A stretch of 60,072 bases of DNA from Clostridium sp. MSJ-8 (GCF_018918325.1 NZ_JAHLQH010000006.1:1-60072), one strand, 5' to 3'; counted from the stretch's first letter, positions 34,766-43,465 are shown. Translations and numbers: made by a program. The notes: generated by a model not told the origin, from the letters alone.

Positions 34766-35914
34766 ATGAGTAATATCATAGATTATATTTTATGGCGTGG
34801 AGATTTAACGTTTACAAAGTCACCACTTAATGAGGTGGATAATTTAATTTTGGCTAATATATCATATATAGATTTTGAAGGTATAATAGATTATGCTGAC
34901 AATAATAAAGCAAGTATTTATGATATAACAGATGTGCTTGTTAGAGAAGGACAATATGATGACAGGAATACAGTTGATTTAATGAGTAGTGAAATAATAA
35001 AATTAATAAAAAAACTGGCTTATTGTAATAGATATAAGGACCTAGAGATTTTTGGCTATGTAAATGAAATTGATGAAGAAGAAGAGATGCAGTTCTCAGC
35101 TATAACTATAGATTTGGGTAATAAAGAATTATACATTTCATATAGAGGTACAGATGATACTCTTGTAGGGTGGAAGGAAGATTTTAAGATGACATTCTTA
35201 GATATTGTACCATCTCAAAAGAGAGCTGTAGAGTATTTACGAGATATAGCATATAAATATCCTGATTATAATATATATTTAGGTGGACATTCAAAAGGTG
35301 GAAATTTAGCGATATATGCAGCAATGAATATAGAAGAACCTATAGAAAATAGAATAATTAATATATTCAATAATGATGGCCCTGGATTTAAAGAGTCTGT
35401 ATTAGAAACAGATGATTACAAGAGAGTTGAAGATAGAATAATATCATTAGTTCCAGAATCTTCAGTTGTGGGTATGTTATTAGAGCATGATTACAACTAT
35501 ATGGTAGTTAAGAGCAATGAAAAAGGTGTTCTTCAACATAATGGATTTAGTTGGGAAGTATGTGGAACTGAATTTGTTAAATTAGATAGTGTAGCGAAAG
35601 AAAGTAAATTTTTAGATACAACAGTAAAGAGATTTTTAAATAGATTACCAGAATCAAAAAGAGAGGAATTTACTGATGTTTTCTTTGATCTTTTGGGTAG
35701 CAATGGCAATAAAACAATAAATGACATAAAAGAAGATAAAATAAAATCAATAATAGCTATGGTAAAGACTTATGATAAACTAGATGATGAACTTAAAGAT
35801 GCACTTCTTAATACTTTTGCGTTATTCTTCTCTGAAGGAATAAAAAATTTACAAGAAACGAAAGGTATAAGTGGATGGTTTGAAAAGATTCCCTCGTTTT
35901 TAATAAAAGGGTAA
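34766..35914 (+). CDS. DUF2974 (Mbeg1-like) alpha/beta hydrolase
   Basis: A 382-residue lipase-like protein of the DUF2974 family. The start IIDYILWRGDLTFTKSPLNEVDNLILANISY is typical. ISYRGTDDTLVGWKEDF is the lipase-type oxyanion region, YLGGHSKGGNLAIYAA carries the nucleophilic Ser, and NNDGPGF follows. No signal peptide is evident, so it is probably cytoplasmic. The natural substrate is unknown. It is a single gene behind the helicase operon's terminator and before an antibiotic-type leader region. Confidence 0.88.
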   Translation: MSNIIDYILWRGDLTFTKSPLNEVDNLILANISYIDFEGIIDYADNNKASIYDITDVLVREGQYDDRNTVDLMSSEIIKLIKKLAYCNRYKDLEIFGYVNEIDEEEEMQFSAITIDLGNKELYISYRGTDDTLVGWKEDFKMTFLDIVPSQKRAVEYLRDIAYKYPDYNIYLGGHSKGGNLAIYAAMNIEEPIENRIINIFNNDGPGFKESVLETDDYKRVEDRIISLVPESSVVGMLLEHDYNYMVVKSNEKGVLQHNGFSWEVCGTEFVKLDSVAKESKFLDTTVKRFLNRLPESKREEFTDVFFDLLGSNGNKTINDIKEDKIKSIIAMVKTYDKLDDELKDALLNTFALFFSEGIKNLQETKGISGWFEKIPSFLIKG

Positions 35915-35984
35915 AGTAAAATATTGACTATTTATAAAAAATATAATAAACTAAATACAAATTAAGGAATGAAAGGAGAAACCG

Positions 35985-36002
35985 ATGAGAATATTAGCTT
36001 AA
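35985..36002 (+). CDS. Five-residue leader peptide MRILA
   Basis: ATG-AGA-ATA-TTA-GCT-TAA follows a strong AAAGGAG site by six bases, in a 344-bp gap before the ABC-F gene. The last codons and stop form part of a stem (AGCT-TAATTCATT against AATGAATTA-AAGCT). A ribosome stalled by an antibiotic on this mini-ORF would open the stem. Short leader ORFs with downstream terminators are the established control device of Vga/VmlR/CplR-type ABC-F genes. Confidence 0.7.
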   Translation: MRILA

Positions 36003-36172
36003 TTCATTATTTAAAATTGTTTAACAATATAGTTTAAGAAGCATAAGCTTATTTGTTATGCAGAAAAATGAATTAAAGCTAGATACTCATATTAGGTTTT
36101 TCTATGTATAGATTATGTATTTATATAGAAACACAAGTAAGAGTATATGCTTTTGCTTGTGTTTTTTATTTT
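35997..36172 (+). promoter_or_regulatory. Ribosome-mediated attenuator of the ABC-F gene
   Basis: The leader RNA has several hairpins. A 13-bp interrupted stem spans the leader stop codon (about 35997-36010 with about 36066-36079) and encloses GCATAA/TTATGC. A TTCTAT/ATAGAA hairpin follows. The terminator (ACACAAG ... CTTGTGT then TTTTTTATTTT, about 36130-36172) comes last. ATACTC upstream can pair with GAGTAT inside the terminator stem, giving a plausible antiterminator. The folding is by eye. Confidence 0.7.
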
Positions 36173-36257
36173 ACTTTTTAGAAAATTGTAATACTAGCTT
36201 GCTTTGTTTATAAGCTGATGAGCTTATACTTCTTATATTAGTAAGAGGTGATCGAAT

Positions 36258-37856
36258 ATGACAGTATTATTTGAATTAAAGAATATATCTAAGGAATATG
36301 GATATAATAAAATATTAGATAACATTAACATTAAGGTTAATTATGGAGATAGAATAGGGTTAGTAGGTAATAATGGGTCAGGTAAAACAACTCTAGCAAA
36401 TATAATATATGGAACTGAGAGTTATAAGGGTGGTATTGTATGGAATAAAGGTAATGTTGCTATTGGTTATATGAAACAGTCTGTTGAATATATACAAGGT
36501 TTTGATACTTTGAGTGGTGGTGAGAAAACTAAGAAGTTATTAAGTGATATATTATATGGCAATTATGAATTAATTATATTAGATGAGCCTACTAATCATC
36601 TAGATTATCAAGGAGTTTCATGGCTTATTGATAGTATAGATAAGTTCACAGGTACAGTTATCATGATATCTCATGATAGGCATTTTTTAGATCAATGTGC
36701 AGAGCAGATAATTGAGCTAGAGAATTGTACTGTTAAGAAGTATATTGGAAATTATACTGATTATAGGAGTAAGAAACAGAAGGAATTTAGTGATCAGATG
36801 CATCAATATATCGAACAGGAGAAGGTAAAAGAGAGAATTAATAATCAGATGCAAGAATTGAGATGTTGGTCAGATAAGGCACATAGAGATTCTAGAAAGA
36901 ATGCTATAGTTAGTGGTAATAAATTTGGCGGTAAAGAATATAATCGTGTCAAAGCAAAAAAAAGAGATAAACAGATAAAATCTAAGCTTAAGAAACTAGA
37001 AAAGATAGATATTCAAGGTGTAGATAAGCCTATAGAAGAAGAGAAGATTCAATTTGAGATTGAACAAGCGAAGAAGATTGGATCTGTAGTAGTGAGGGCT
37101 GATAATATAGCTAAAACATTTAAAGATAAGATTATATTTAAAGATTCTAGTTTCTATATAAAACAATATGAGAAAATAGGTTTATATGGACTTAATGGTT
37201 GTGGAAAAACAACTTTGATTAAAGCTATTTTAGGAGAGATAATAATAGATGGTGAATTATATGTAACGCAAAATAAAAATATAGGTTATATAAGTCAAGA
37301 TACTATTGGATTAGATGATAATAAGAGGATTATAGAACTTTTTAATGTTCAAAACAATCATGAATTAGGTGAGTTGAGGACTAAATTGAGTTTATTAGGA
37401 TTTTCAAGTGAAGATATTAATAAAAAAGTTTCTTGTTTGAGTTTAGGTGAAAGAATGAAAGTAAAGATTCTTATTATGATACAAGAGAGATGTGATATTC
37501 TCATATTAGATGAACCAACTAATCATATAGATCTTCATGTAAGGGAACAATTAGAAGAGGCACTTATAGGATTTAATGGAACTATAATTCTAGTTACTCA
37601 TGATAGATATATGTTAGAAAAAGTGTGTAATAAGTTATTGGTGTTTAAAAATAATAAGATAATTAGATATGAGTATGGCATAAAAGAATATTTAGATAGG
37701 CAAAAAGCTAAGAATGAAGAAGATGCTATTCTTGTATTAGAGAATAGAAAGTCATTTATATTGAGTAAATTAAGTCAATGTGTTATAGGAAGTGAAGAAT
37801 ATAACAAGTGGGATTTTGAGTTTAGAGAGCTCATCAAAAAAATTAAGAAATTATAA
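36258..37856 (+). CDS. Antibiotic-resistance ABC-F protein, Vga/CplR type
   Basis: A 532-residue tandem ATPase without membrane helices. Domain 1 has GNNGSGKT (37-44), LSGGEKTK (85-92) and LDEPTNHLD. A basic helical linker follows (residues ~195-275, RVKAKKRDKQIKSKLKKLEKID), then domain 2 with NGCGKTT, CLSLGERMKVK and LDEPTNHID. The very short gap between Walker A and signature in domain 1, and the C-terminal extension, match Vga(A)-type proteins. These enter the ribosome E site and dislodge lincosamides, pleuromutilins and streptogramin A. AAGAGGTG precedes the ATG. The leader-peptide attenuator upstream supports antibiotic induction. Confidence 0.9.
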   Translation: MTVLFELKNISKEYGYNKILDNINIKVNYGDRIGLVGNNGSGKTTLANIIYGTESYKGGIVWNKGNVAIGYMKQSVEYIQGFDTLSGGEKTKKLLSDILYGNYELIILDEPTNHLDYQGVSWLIDSIDKFTGTVIMISHDRHFLDQCAEQIIELENCTVKKYIGNYTDYRSKKQKEFSDQMHQYIEQEKVKERINNQMQELRCWSDKAHRDSRKNAIVSGNKFGGKEYNRVKAKKRDKQIKSKLKKLEKIDIQGVDKPIEEEKIQFEIEQAKKIGSVVVRADNIAKTFKDKIIFKDSSFYIKQYEKIGLYGLNGCGKTTLIKAILGEIIIDGELYVTQNKNIGYISQDTIGLDDNKRIIELFNVQNNHELGELRTKLSLLGFSSEDINKKVSCLSLGERMKVKILIMIQERCDILILDEPTNHIDLHVREQLEEALIGFNGTIILVTHDRYMLEKVCNKLLVFKNNKIIRYEYGIKEYLDRQKAKNEEDAILVLENRKSFILSKLSQCVIGSEEYNKWDFEFRELIKKIKKL

Positions 37857-37877
37857 ATATATTAGTGTATAATATAT

Positions 37878-37920
37878 AAAGCTATTGCATTAAATGTGAT
37901 GTTTAATGCATAGCTTTTAT
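37878..37920 (+). terminator. Terminator of the ABC-F gene
   Basis: AAAGCTAT-T-GCATTAAA pairs with TTTAATGC-ATAGCTTTT (one bulged base), ending in TTTTATTT. Confidence 0.85.
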
Positions 37921-37968
37921 TTAACTATTTGGAGTTATAAATGTAATATACATTAGGGAGGAAAATAG

Positions 37969-39348
37969 ATGGAGAAAAACAATAAAAATCCATTAGGAAC
38001 AGAAAAGATAAACTCGCTTATAGCTAAGTTTGCAATACCTAGTATTATAGCTATGCTTGTAAGTGCATTATATAATATAGTGGATCAGATATTCATTGGA
38101 AGATATGTTGGAATGTTAGGAAATGCTGCAACTAATGTTGCATTCCCGCTTAATACTATATGTGTTGCTATTGCATTATTGTGTGGAATTGGTGGAGCAG
38201 CAAACTTTAACTTATCATTAGGTAGAGGTGATAAGGATAAAGCACAAAAATATGCTGGTAATACAATAAGTTTAATTGTTATATTAGGAATAAGTTTATT
38301 TGTTATAGTTACAATATTTTTGAAGCCACTTATGGTAGCATTTGGAGCTACAGATAAGGTTTTGGATTATGCATTAACTTATACAGGGATAACATCTATA
38401 GGATTTATATTTCTGATATTAACAACAGGTGGAAGTAATCTTATAAGGGCAGATGGAAGTCCAACTTATTCTATGATATGTACTTTAACAGGAGCAGTTA
38501 TTAATACAGTACTAGATGCTATATTTGTAACTCAATTAAATATGGGGATAGCAGGAGCAGCTTGGGCAACAGTTATAGGGCAAGTAGTATCTGCAATAAT
38601 GGTTATAGTTCATTTGGTGAATTTTAGAACAGTACATATATCATTACAATCATTAAAGCCTTCTTGGAGGTATTGTAAAAATATAATCTCATTAGGAGCA
38701 ACTCCTAGTATTAATCAGATTGCTATGATGGTGGTTCAAATAGTTATGAATAATGTTCTTACTTATTATGGAGCATTATCTCATTATGGAAGTGATATTC
38801 CATTAGCATGTGCAGGGATAATTGCAAAGGTTAATATGGTATTCTTTGCATTTGTAATAGGATTGTCTCAAGGAATGCAGCCTATCTCTAGTTATAATTA
38901 TGGAGCACAAAATTATAAGAGAGTTGAAGAGACATATAAGAAGTCAGTTACTATAGCAACAATTATGGCTATAATAGCATTTATATGTTTCCAGCTTGTA
39001 CCTAGACAAATTATTTCAATATTTGGTTCTGGAAGTGAAGATTATTTTGTATTTGCAGAAAAGTATTTTAGAATATTTTTATTCTTTACATTTTTAAATG
39101 GTTTCCAACCGATAACTTCGACATTTTTCACAACTATAGGTAAACCTAAAAAAGGAATATTTTTATCTTTAACAAGACAAGTAATATTTTTGTTGCCGCT
39201 AATAATTGTACTTCCTATGATATTTGGAATTGATGGGATAATGTTCTCAGCACCTATAGCAGATTTTGTTGCAGCAATATTCTCAATTTTGTTTGCAAGG
39301 AGAGAATTTAAAAATATGAATATGTTAATGAAAGAATGCTGTTATTGA
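37969..39348 (+). CDS. MATE family multidrug efflux transporter
   Basis: A 459-residue protein with twelve membrane helices. The MATE signatures are clear: IPSIIAMLVSALYNIVDQIFIGRYVG, GGAANFNLSLGRGDKDKAQ and QGMQPISSYNYGAQNYKRVEETYKK. It exports cationic or hydrophobic compounds using an ion gradient. GGGAGGAAAATAG precedes the ATG. It follows the ABC-F gene but is separated by a terminator, so it is a neighbouring drug-tolerance gene, not necessarily co-regulated. Confidence 0.94.
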   Translation: MEKNNKNPLGTEKINSLIAKFAIPSIIAMLVSALYNIVDQIFIGRYVGMLGNAATNVAFPLNTICVAIALLCGIGGAANFNLSLGRGDKDKAQKYAGNTISLIVILGISLFVIVTIFLKPLMVAFGATDKVLDYALTYTGITSIGFIFLILTTGGSNLIRADGSPTYSMICTLTGAVINTVLDAIFVTQLNMGIAGAAWATVIGQVVSAIMVIVHLVNFRTVHISLQSLKPSWRYCKNIISLGATPSINQIAMMVVQIVMNNVLTYYGALSHYGSDIPLACAGIIAKVNMVFFAFVIGLSQGMQPISSYNYGAQNYKRVEETYKKSVTIATIMAIIAFICFQLVPRQIISIFGSGSEDYFVFAEKYFRIFLFFTFLNGFQPITSTFFTTIGKPKKGIFLSLTRQVIFLLPLIIVLPMIFGIDGIMFSAPIADFVAAIFSILFARREFKNMNMLMKECCY

Positions 39349-39441
39349 TAAAAAGTTAAATTAAATTAAAAACCATTGAAAAATACCTCGCTATAAGATA
39401 TTATTTATGTACTATTTAAAATTTATTAGTTGAGGTGAGAT

Positions 39442-40956
39442 ATGGAAAACAATAGAGAAGAATGGGGCAGCAAGGTTGGATTTATATTGGCTGCTATTGG
39501 ATCAGCAGTAGGATTAGGCAACATATGGAGGTTTCCTTATTTAGTGTATACCAATGGAGGGGGAGCTTTTTTAGTACCATATTTTATAGCAATAATTACA
39601 GCGGCTATACCATTATTGATTTTAGAGTACGGAATAGGACATAAGTATAGAGGAGCAACACCTTTAGCTCTTGGAAGAGCTACTAAGAGAGCAGAGTGGC
39701 TAGGATGGTGGCCTACAATTAATGCTTTTATCATATTAACATATTATTCTATGATACTAAGCTGGGCTATTAAGTATTTTACATTGAGTTTTAATAAGGC
39801 ATGGGGGCATAATACTAATTCTTATTTTTATGATGATTTTTTAAAATTATCAGATTCGCCATTTAAATTCGGTGGCATAATGATACCTGTATTATTAGGA
39901 ATAGCTATATTATGGTTTGCTAACTGGTTTATATGTTATAGAGGTGTTAAGGGTGGAATAGAGAAGGTAAATAAGGTATTATTACCATTACTTATAGGTA
40001 TAATGATAGTTATAGTTATTAAGGGAGTAACTTTACATGGATCTACAGTAGGACTTAATAAGCTATTTACTCCTGATTGGAATAAAGTAAAAGATCCTTC
40101 TGTATGGATTGCAGCATATGGTCAAGTATTCTTTTCACTTAGTGTTGGTATGGGAATTATGGTTACTTATTCTAGTTATTTACCTAAGAAAACGGATATT
40201 AATAATAGTGCATTTATGACTGCATTTGCTAACTGTGGATTTGAATTTTTATGTGCAATAGGAGTATTTTCTATACTAGGTTTTATGGCAGTAGCAGAAG
40301 GCGTTCCATTAGATGAAGTGGTATCTGGAGGAATAGGATTAGCATTTATAGTATTTCCTAAGGTATTTTCATTGATGGGTATATGGGGTAATATACTAGG
40401 AGTTTTATTCTTTGCATGTTTGATTTTTGCAGGGTTAACATCATCAGTTTCGTTATTAGAGGCAGTATCTGCTCCTATAATAGATAAGTTTGGAATATCT
40501 AGAAAAAAAGTAGTGACAAGCATATGTATAGTAGGTTTTATATTGAGTATAGGCTATTCTACTAGAGCCGGCTTATATTTGCTTGATATAATAGATAATT
40601 TTATAAATAATTATGGAATAGTTGTTGTTGGATTATTAGAAGCAATAGTGATAGGTTGGATAGTTAAGCCGGAAACTATTCGTAAACATACTAATTCTAT
40701 TTCTTACTTCAAGATAGGTAAGTGGTGGGATATGCTTATAAAATATGTTACACCTGTAATACTATTAATAATGGTAATTAGTAGTTTAATTAATGAGTTT
40801 AAAACACCATATGGAGGATATTCAATAGGTGCCTTATTTATTTATGGATGGTGCATAATAGCATTAGGAATTATAGGTGCGTTATTAATTTCTAGAAAGC
40901 CATGGAAGAACAAGGGCTTGGTTTATGATGAAAGTGAGGAAGTAACTAATGAATAA
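39442..40956 (+). CDS. Na+-dependent NSS transporter, MetP-like
   Basis: A 504-residue neurotransmitter:sodium symporter family protein with about twelve helices. GFILAAIGSAVGLGNIWRFPYLVYTNGGGAF is the signature helix 1 with the unwound Na+/substrate site, and AAYGQVFFSLSVGMGIMVTY is helix 6. The Met/Ala importer MetP is the best guess because a 34-residue MetS-type subunit gene overlaps its end. Amino-acid uptake is therefore likely; the exact substrate is inferred. TGAGGTGAG precedes the ATG. Confidence 0.9.
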   Translation: MENNREEWGSKVGFILAAIGSAVGLGNIWRFPYLVYTNGGGAFLVPYFIAIITAAIPLLILEYGIGHKYRGATPLALGRATKRAEWLGWWPTINAFIILTYYSMILSWAIKYFTLSFNKAWGHNTNSYFYDDFLKLSDSPFKFGGIMIPVLLGIAILWFANWFICYRGVKGGIEKVNKVLLPLLIGIMIVIVIKGVTLHGSTVGLNKLFTPDWNKVKDPSVWIAAYGQVFFSLSVGMGIMVTYSSYLPKKTDINNSAFMTAFANCGFEFLCAIGVFSILGFMAVAEGVPLDEVVSGGIGLAFIVFPKVFSLMGIWGNILGVLFFACLIFAGLTSSVSLLEAVSAPIIDKFGISRKKVVTSICIVGFILSIGYSTRAGLYLLDIIDNFINNYGIVVVGLLEAIVIGWIVKPETIRKHTNSISYFKIGKWWDMLIKYVTPVILLIMVISSLINEFKTPYGGYSIGALFIYGWCIIALGIIGALLISRKPWKNKGLVYDESEEVTNE

Positions 40957-41053
40957 AACAGCATTTATATTCTTTATATTAGGGGCAACAGTTTTATATG
41001 GTGGATTAATAACAACTATAATTATTTCAATAAAAAAAGGTAAAGAGAAATAG
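40949..41053 (+). CDS. MetS-like small subunit of NSS transporter
   Basis: A 34-residue single-span membrane peptide (AFIFFILGATVLYGGLI-type helix, then a basic KKGKEK tail). It starts eight bases before the end of the large transporter gene, with GTGAGGAAG as its ribosome site. Small subunits of this size, place and topology (MetS) are needed for activity of the Corynebacterium MetP Met/Ala importer, so the same role is likely. It is easily missed by gene callers. Confidence 0.75.
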   Translation: MNKTAFIFFILGATVLYGGLITTIIISIKKGKEK

Positions 41054-41079
41054 TAAGACCTTTATAAAGTTAGTTTGTG

Positions 41080-41150
41080 TTGACAAAAAAAGGTTATGAT
41101 GATACTATATCAATATATGATATATCGTATATTGATATAGTATCTTTTTT
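41080..41150 (+). promoter_or_regulatory. PadR promoter overlapping a 17-bp palindrome
   Basis: TTGACA (41080-41085) and TACTAT (41103-41108) with a 17-bp spacer form a good promoter. GATACTATATCAATATA (41101-41117) and its exact complement (41128-41144) overlap the -10 and the start site, and T6 follows. The palindrome could be the PadR operator, and when read through from upstream also the terminator of the NSS operon. Confidence 0.7.
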
Positions 41151-41200
41151 ACGCTTTAGGAAAATATATAAATTTTATATATGTTAAGGAGGGGAGTAAT

Positions 41201-41521
41201 ATGGTTTTTACTGATTCGAGTTATTACATTTTATTATCATTATTAAAACCAAGACATGGTTATGGAATTATGAAGTATGTAGAAGAATTGACTGAAGGAG
41301 AATTTACTATAGGACCAGCCACTTTATATACAACAATAAAGAAGATACAAAATAGTGGGTATATAGAATTAGCTGGTGAAAGTGAAGATAGGAAGAAGAT
41401 ATATAAGCTTACTCAAAAAGGTGAAGAAGCTATATTATCTGAGATAAAGAGAAGAATAAGAATGGCTGAACAAGGAAAAAAAGTATTAAAAGAAGTAAGA
41501 GAGGTTGAAGGTTATGAGTAA
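41201..41521 (+). CDS. PadR family transcriptional regulator
   Basis: A 106-residue winged-helix repressor: YYILLSLLKPRHGYGIMKYVEEL, GPATLYTTIKKIQNSGYIEL and DRKKIYKLTQKGEEAI are the PadR core. The short C-terminal helix for dimerisation fits the s2 (LmrR-like) subgroup. AAGGAGGGG precedes the ATG. The stop overlaps the following DUF2812 gene, a common pairing in Firmicutes. It probably represses its own promoter, whose -10 sits in a long palindrome. Confidence 0.93.
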   Translation: MVFTDSSYYILLSLLKPRHGYGIMKYVEELTEGEFTIGPATLYTTIKKIQNSGYIELAGESEDRKKIYKLTQKGEEAILSEIKRRIRMAEQGKKVLKEVREVEGYE

Positions 41522-42053
41522 AGATAAAAAATGGGTAGTATCTAATGGATTTGCATTAGGTGGTAAGAAAGATATGAAAAAATTAGCTAAATACTCTAGA
41601 AAGGGATGGCACATTGTAGATTTTAGTAATATGGGTTATATACTAGAAAAAGGTGAACCACATAATTATATATATGAATTAGATTATAGAGAGCTTGAAG
41701 GAGAAGATAAGGAAGAATATTTAGAGATAATGAAAAAGGCTGGTTGGACACCTGTATATGATGAATTTAATTATATAATTCTTAGAGCAGAAGAAGGTAC
41801 TAAGAGTATATTTTCTGATAGAGATAGTGAAGTGGAGAAAAGTAAATCTGAAGGTAAGGCTATTAAGAAGAGTATAATTGGAGGAGTAATTTTTACTGCT
41901 ATATGTTATGGCGTATCATTTACAGGTTTTATAAACAATGATATTTTGAATAATATTCTTATGTTTGTAGGAAGTGCAGTTTTAGGAACAACAGCAGTTT
42001 TAATATATACTTATTTTAAGGTTATGAGAGAAGTAAAAGATGATAAAAAATGA
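41514..42053 (+). CDS. DUF2812 family membrane protein
   Basis: 179 residues. The N-terminal half is a soluble DUF2812 domain (ARKGWHIVDFSNMGYILEKG, then EYLEIMKKAGWTPVYDEFNYIILRA). The C-terminal half has two membrane helices (about 125-142 and 150-170). PadR-DUF2812 pairs are frequent and presumably act as regulator and membrane effector, but no function is known. The start at ATG 41514 overlaps the PadR gene by eight bases. The in-frame TTG at 41505 is less likely. Confidence 0.85.
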   Translation: MSKDKKWVVSNGFALGGKKDMKKLAKYSRKGWHIVDFSNMGYILEKGEPHNYIYELDYRELEGEDKEEYLEIMKKAGWTPVYDEFNYIILRAEEGTKSIFSDRDSEVEKSKSEGKAIKKSIIGGVIFTAICYGVSFTGFINNDILNNILMFVGSAVLGTTAVLIYTYFKVMREVKDDKK

Positions 42054-42100
42054 TATAATAAATAATTGAAAAAAATATATAAATTGTGAGGAAGAATATT

Positions 42101-42349
42101 ATGAATGTTTTTGAACGTGAGAATAAGACTAAAGAGATTTTTTTAGGAATATTTAAAGAAGAAGGAATACCAGAAGCAGAGTTAAAGAATTTTATATTAG
42201 AATCATATGTTGTTCAAGGATATGATTATAAGACATTTGAAGATATTCCTATTAGTGAAATGGAAGAAGCAATAATGGATACTTGTGAAGCAGCAGGATT
42301 GAAGTTTAATAACTTTGATGATATATTGGAATATTTCAATAAACAATAG
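42101..42349 (+). CDS. Hypothetical 82-aa acidic protein
   Basis: I do not recognise this small acidic, all-helical-looking protein (NVFERENKTKEIFLGIFKEE ... ISEMEEAIMDTCEAAGLKF). It has no signal peptide or zinc motif. The start at 42101 has GTGAGGAAG eight bases upstream. It lies nine bases before the radical SAM gene, so it is probably cotranscribed. That position is compatible with a partner or precursor, although the sequence lacks the usual leader-peptide features. Confidence 0.7.
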   Translation: MNVFERENKTKEIFLGIFKEEGIPEAELKNFILESYVVQGYDYKTFEDIPISEMEEAIMDTCEAAGLKFNNFDDILEYFNKQ

Positions 42350-42358
42350 GAATAATAT

Positions 42359-43240
42359 ATGAAGAAGTTTAAGAAAGTATATATAGAAATAACTAATGTG
42401 TGTAATCTAAGTTGTAGTTTTTGCCCTAAGACTAAAAGAGAAAAGAAATTCTTAAATATAGAAGAATTTCGATACAGACTTCAGGAAGTAAAACCATATA
42501 CTAAATATCTTTATTTTCATCTTATGGGAGAGCCTTTACTTAATCCTAATTTAAAACAATTTCTAACTATAGCTAATGAAGAGGGATTTAAGGTTAATTT
42601 AACTACTAATGGGACATTACTTAATAAGAATAGAGAGATTTTACTTGCAGCAGAGAGCTTAAGACAGATTAATATATCTCTTCATAGCTTTGAAGCAAAT
42701 GATTCAGAAGTGGATTTTGAAGAATATTTATATAACATTATAGATTTTATACAAGAAGCAAATGCATCTAGCAATATTATTATATCTATGAGATTATGGA
42801 ATTTAGATAGTTATAATTTGAGAGGGCAGAATAAGCTTAATTCCAATATAATAACTATTCTTCGAGATAAGTTTGGTTATCAATATGATTTAGAAGAAAT
42901 TATTTCTAGAGATAAAAAGGTTAAAATAAGGGAAAATCTATATCTTAATAGCGCAGAGAAGTTTCAATGGCCTGATATGGATATAGATATATTAGGCGAA
43001 AAGGGCTTTTGCCATGGGCTTAGAGATCATTTTGGTATATTAGTAGATGGAACTGTTGTACCATGTTGTTTAGATGGAGAAGGAAACATTCCACTAGGAA
43101 ATATATATGATGCGTCACTTGAAGATATATTATCTGGTGAACGAGCAGAGAATATATATAATGGATTTTCTCAACGAAGAAGAGTAGAAGAGTTGTGTAA
43201 GAGATGTGGATATAGTGATAGGTTTAGTATTAAAAAATAA
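42359..43240 (+). CDS. Radical SAM/SPASM domain protein
   Basis: 293 residues. The radical SAM [4Fe-4S] motif is C15-NLS-C19-SF-C22, with LMGEPLLNP (the GGEP-like motif) for SAM binding. The C-terminal part has extra cysteines (GFCHG, PCCLDG, LCKRCGY), a SPASM-type auxiliary cluster domain. SPASM enzymes modify peptides or proteins or mature other enzymes; the target here is unknown. It follows the 82-residue acidic protein by nine bases. It is followed by a 225-bp regulatory region belonging to the alcohol dehydrogenase gene. Confidence 0.9.
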   Translation: MKKFKKVYIEITNVCNLSCSFCPKTKREKKFLNIEEFRYRLQEVKPYTKYLYFHLMGEPLLNPNLKQFLTIANEEGFKVNLTTNGTLLNKNREILLAAESLRQINISLHSFEANDSEVDFEEYLYNIIDFIQEANASSNIIISMRLWNLDSYNLRGQNKLNSNIITILRDKFGYQYDLEEIISRDKKVKIRENLYLNSAEKFQWPDMDIDILGEKGFCHGLRDHFGILVDGTVVPCCLDGEGNIPLGNIYDASLEDILSGERAENIYNGFSQRRRVEELCKRCGYSDRFSIKK

Positions 43241-43296
43241 TTATAATAAGAATTTTTACAATAAATTAGATGTGCGTATGCACAATAATAATTAGG

Positions 43297-43433
43297 CATA
43301 TCTTCATTGAATAATATATTTATGAATAATATAATCATAATTGAAGATATGATAAAAGTATTTTTATCATATCTATAACTAAATTATTGTAAGCAAAGGG
43401 GCTTTTGTTCTATAAGAATAAAGCCCTTTTTTC
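43297..43433 (+). promoter_or_regulatory. Competing hairpins and terminator before adh
   Basis: Segment A (CATATCTTCA, 43297-43306) can pair with B (TGAAGATATG, 43342-43351). The right part of B (AGATATGATAAAA, 43345-43357) can instead pair with C (TTTTATCATATCT, 43362-43374); the two pairings exclude each other. A strong terminator follows (AAAGGGGCTTT, 43395-43405, with AAAGCCCTTT, 43420-43429, then T), ending 33 bases before the adh start. A further TGTGC/GCACA hairpin lies at about 43270-43283. The layout suggests conditional readthrough into adh, or simply a terminator of the radical SAM gene. Confidence 0.55.
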
Positions 43434-43465
43434 GATTTATTATATAAGGAAGAGGAGATGTCAAT

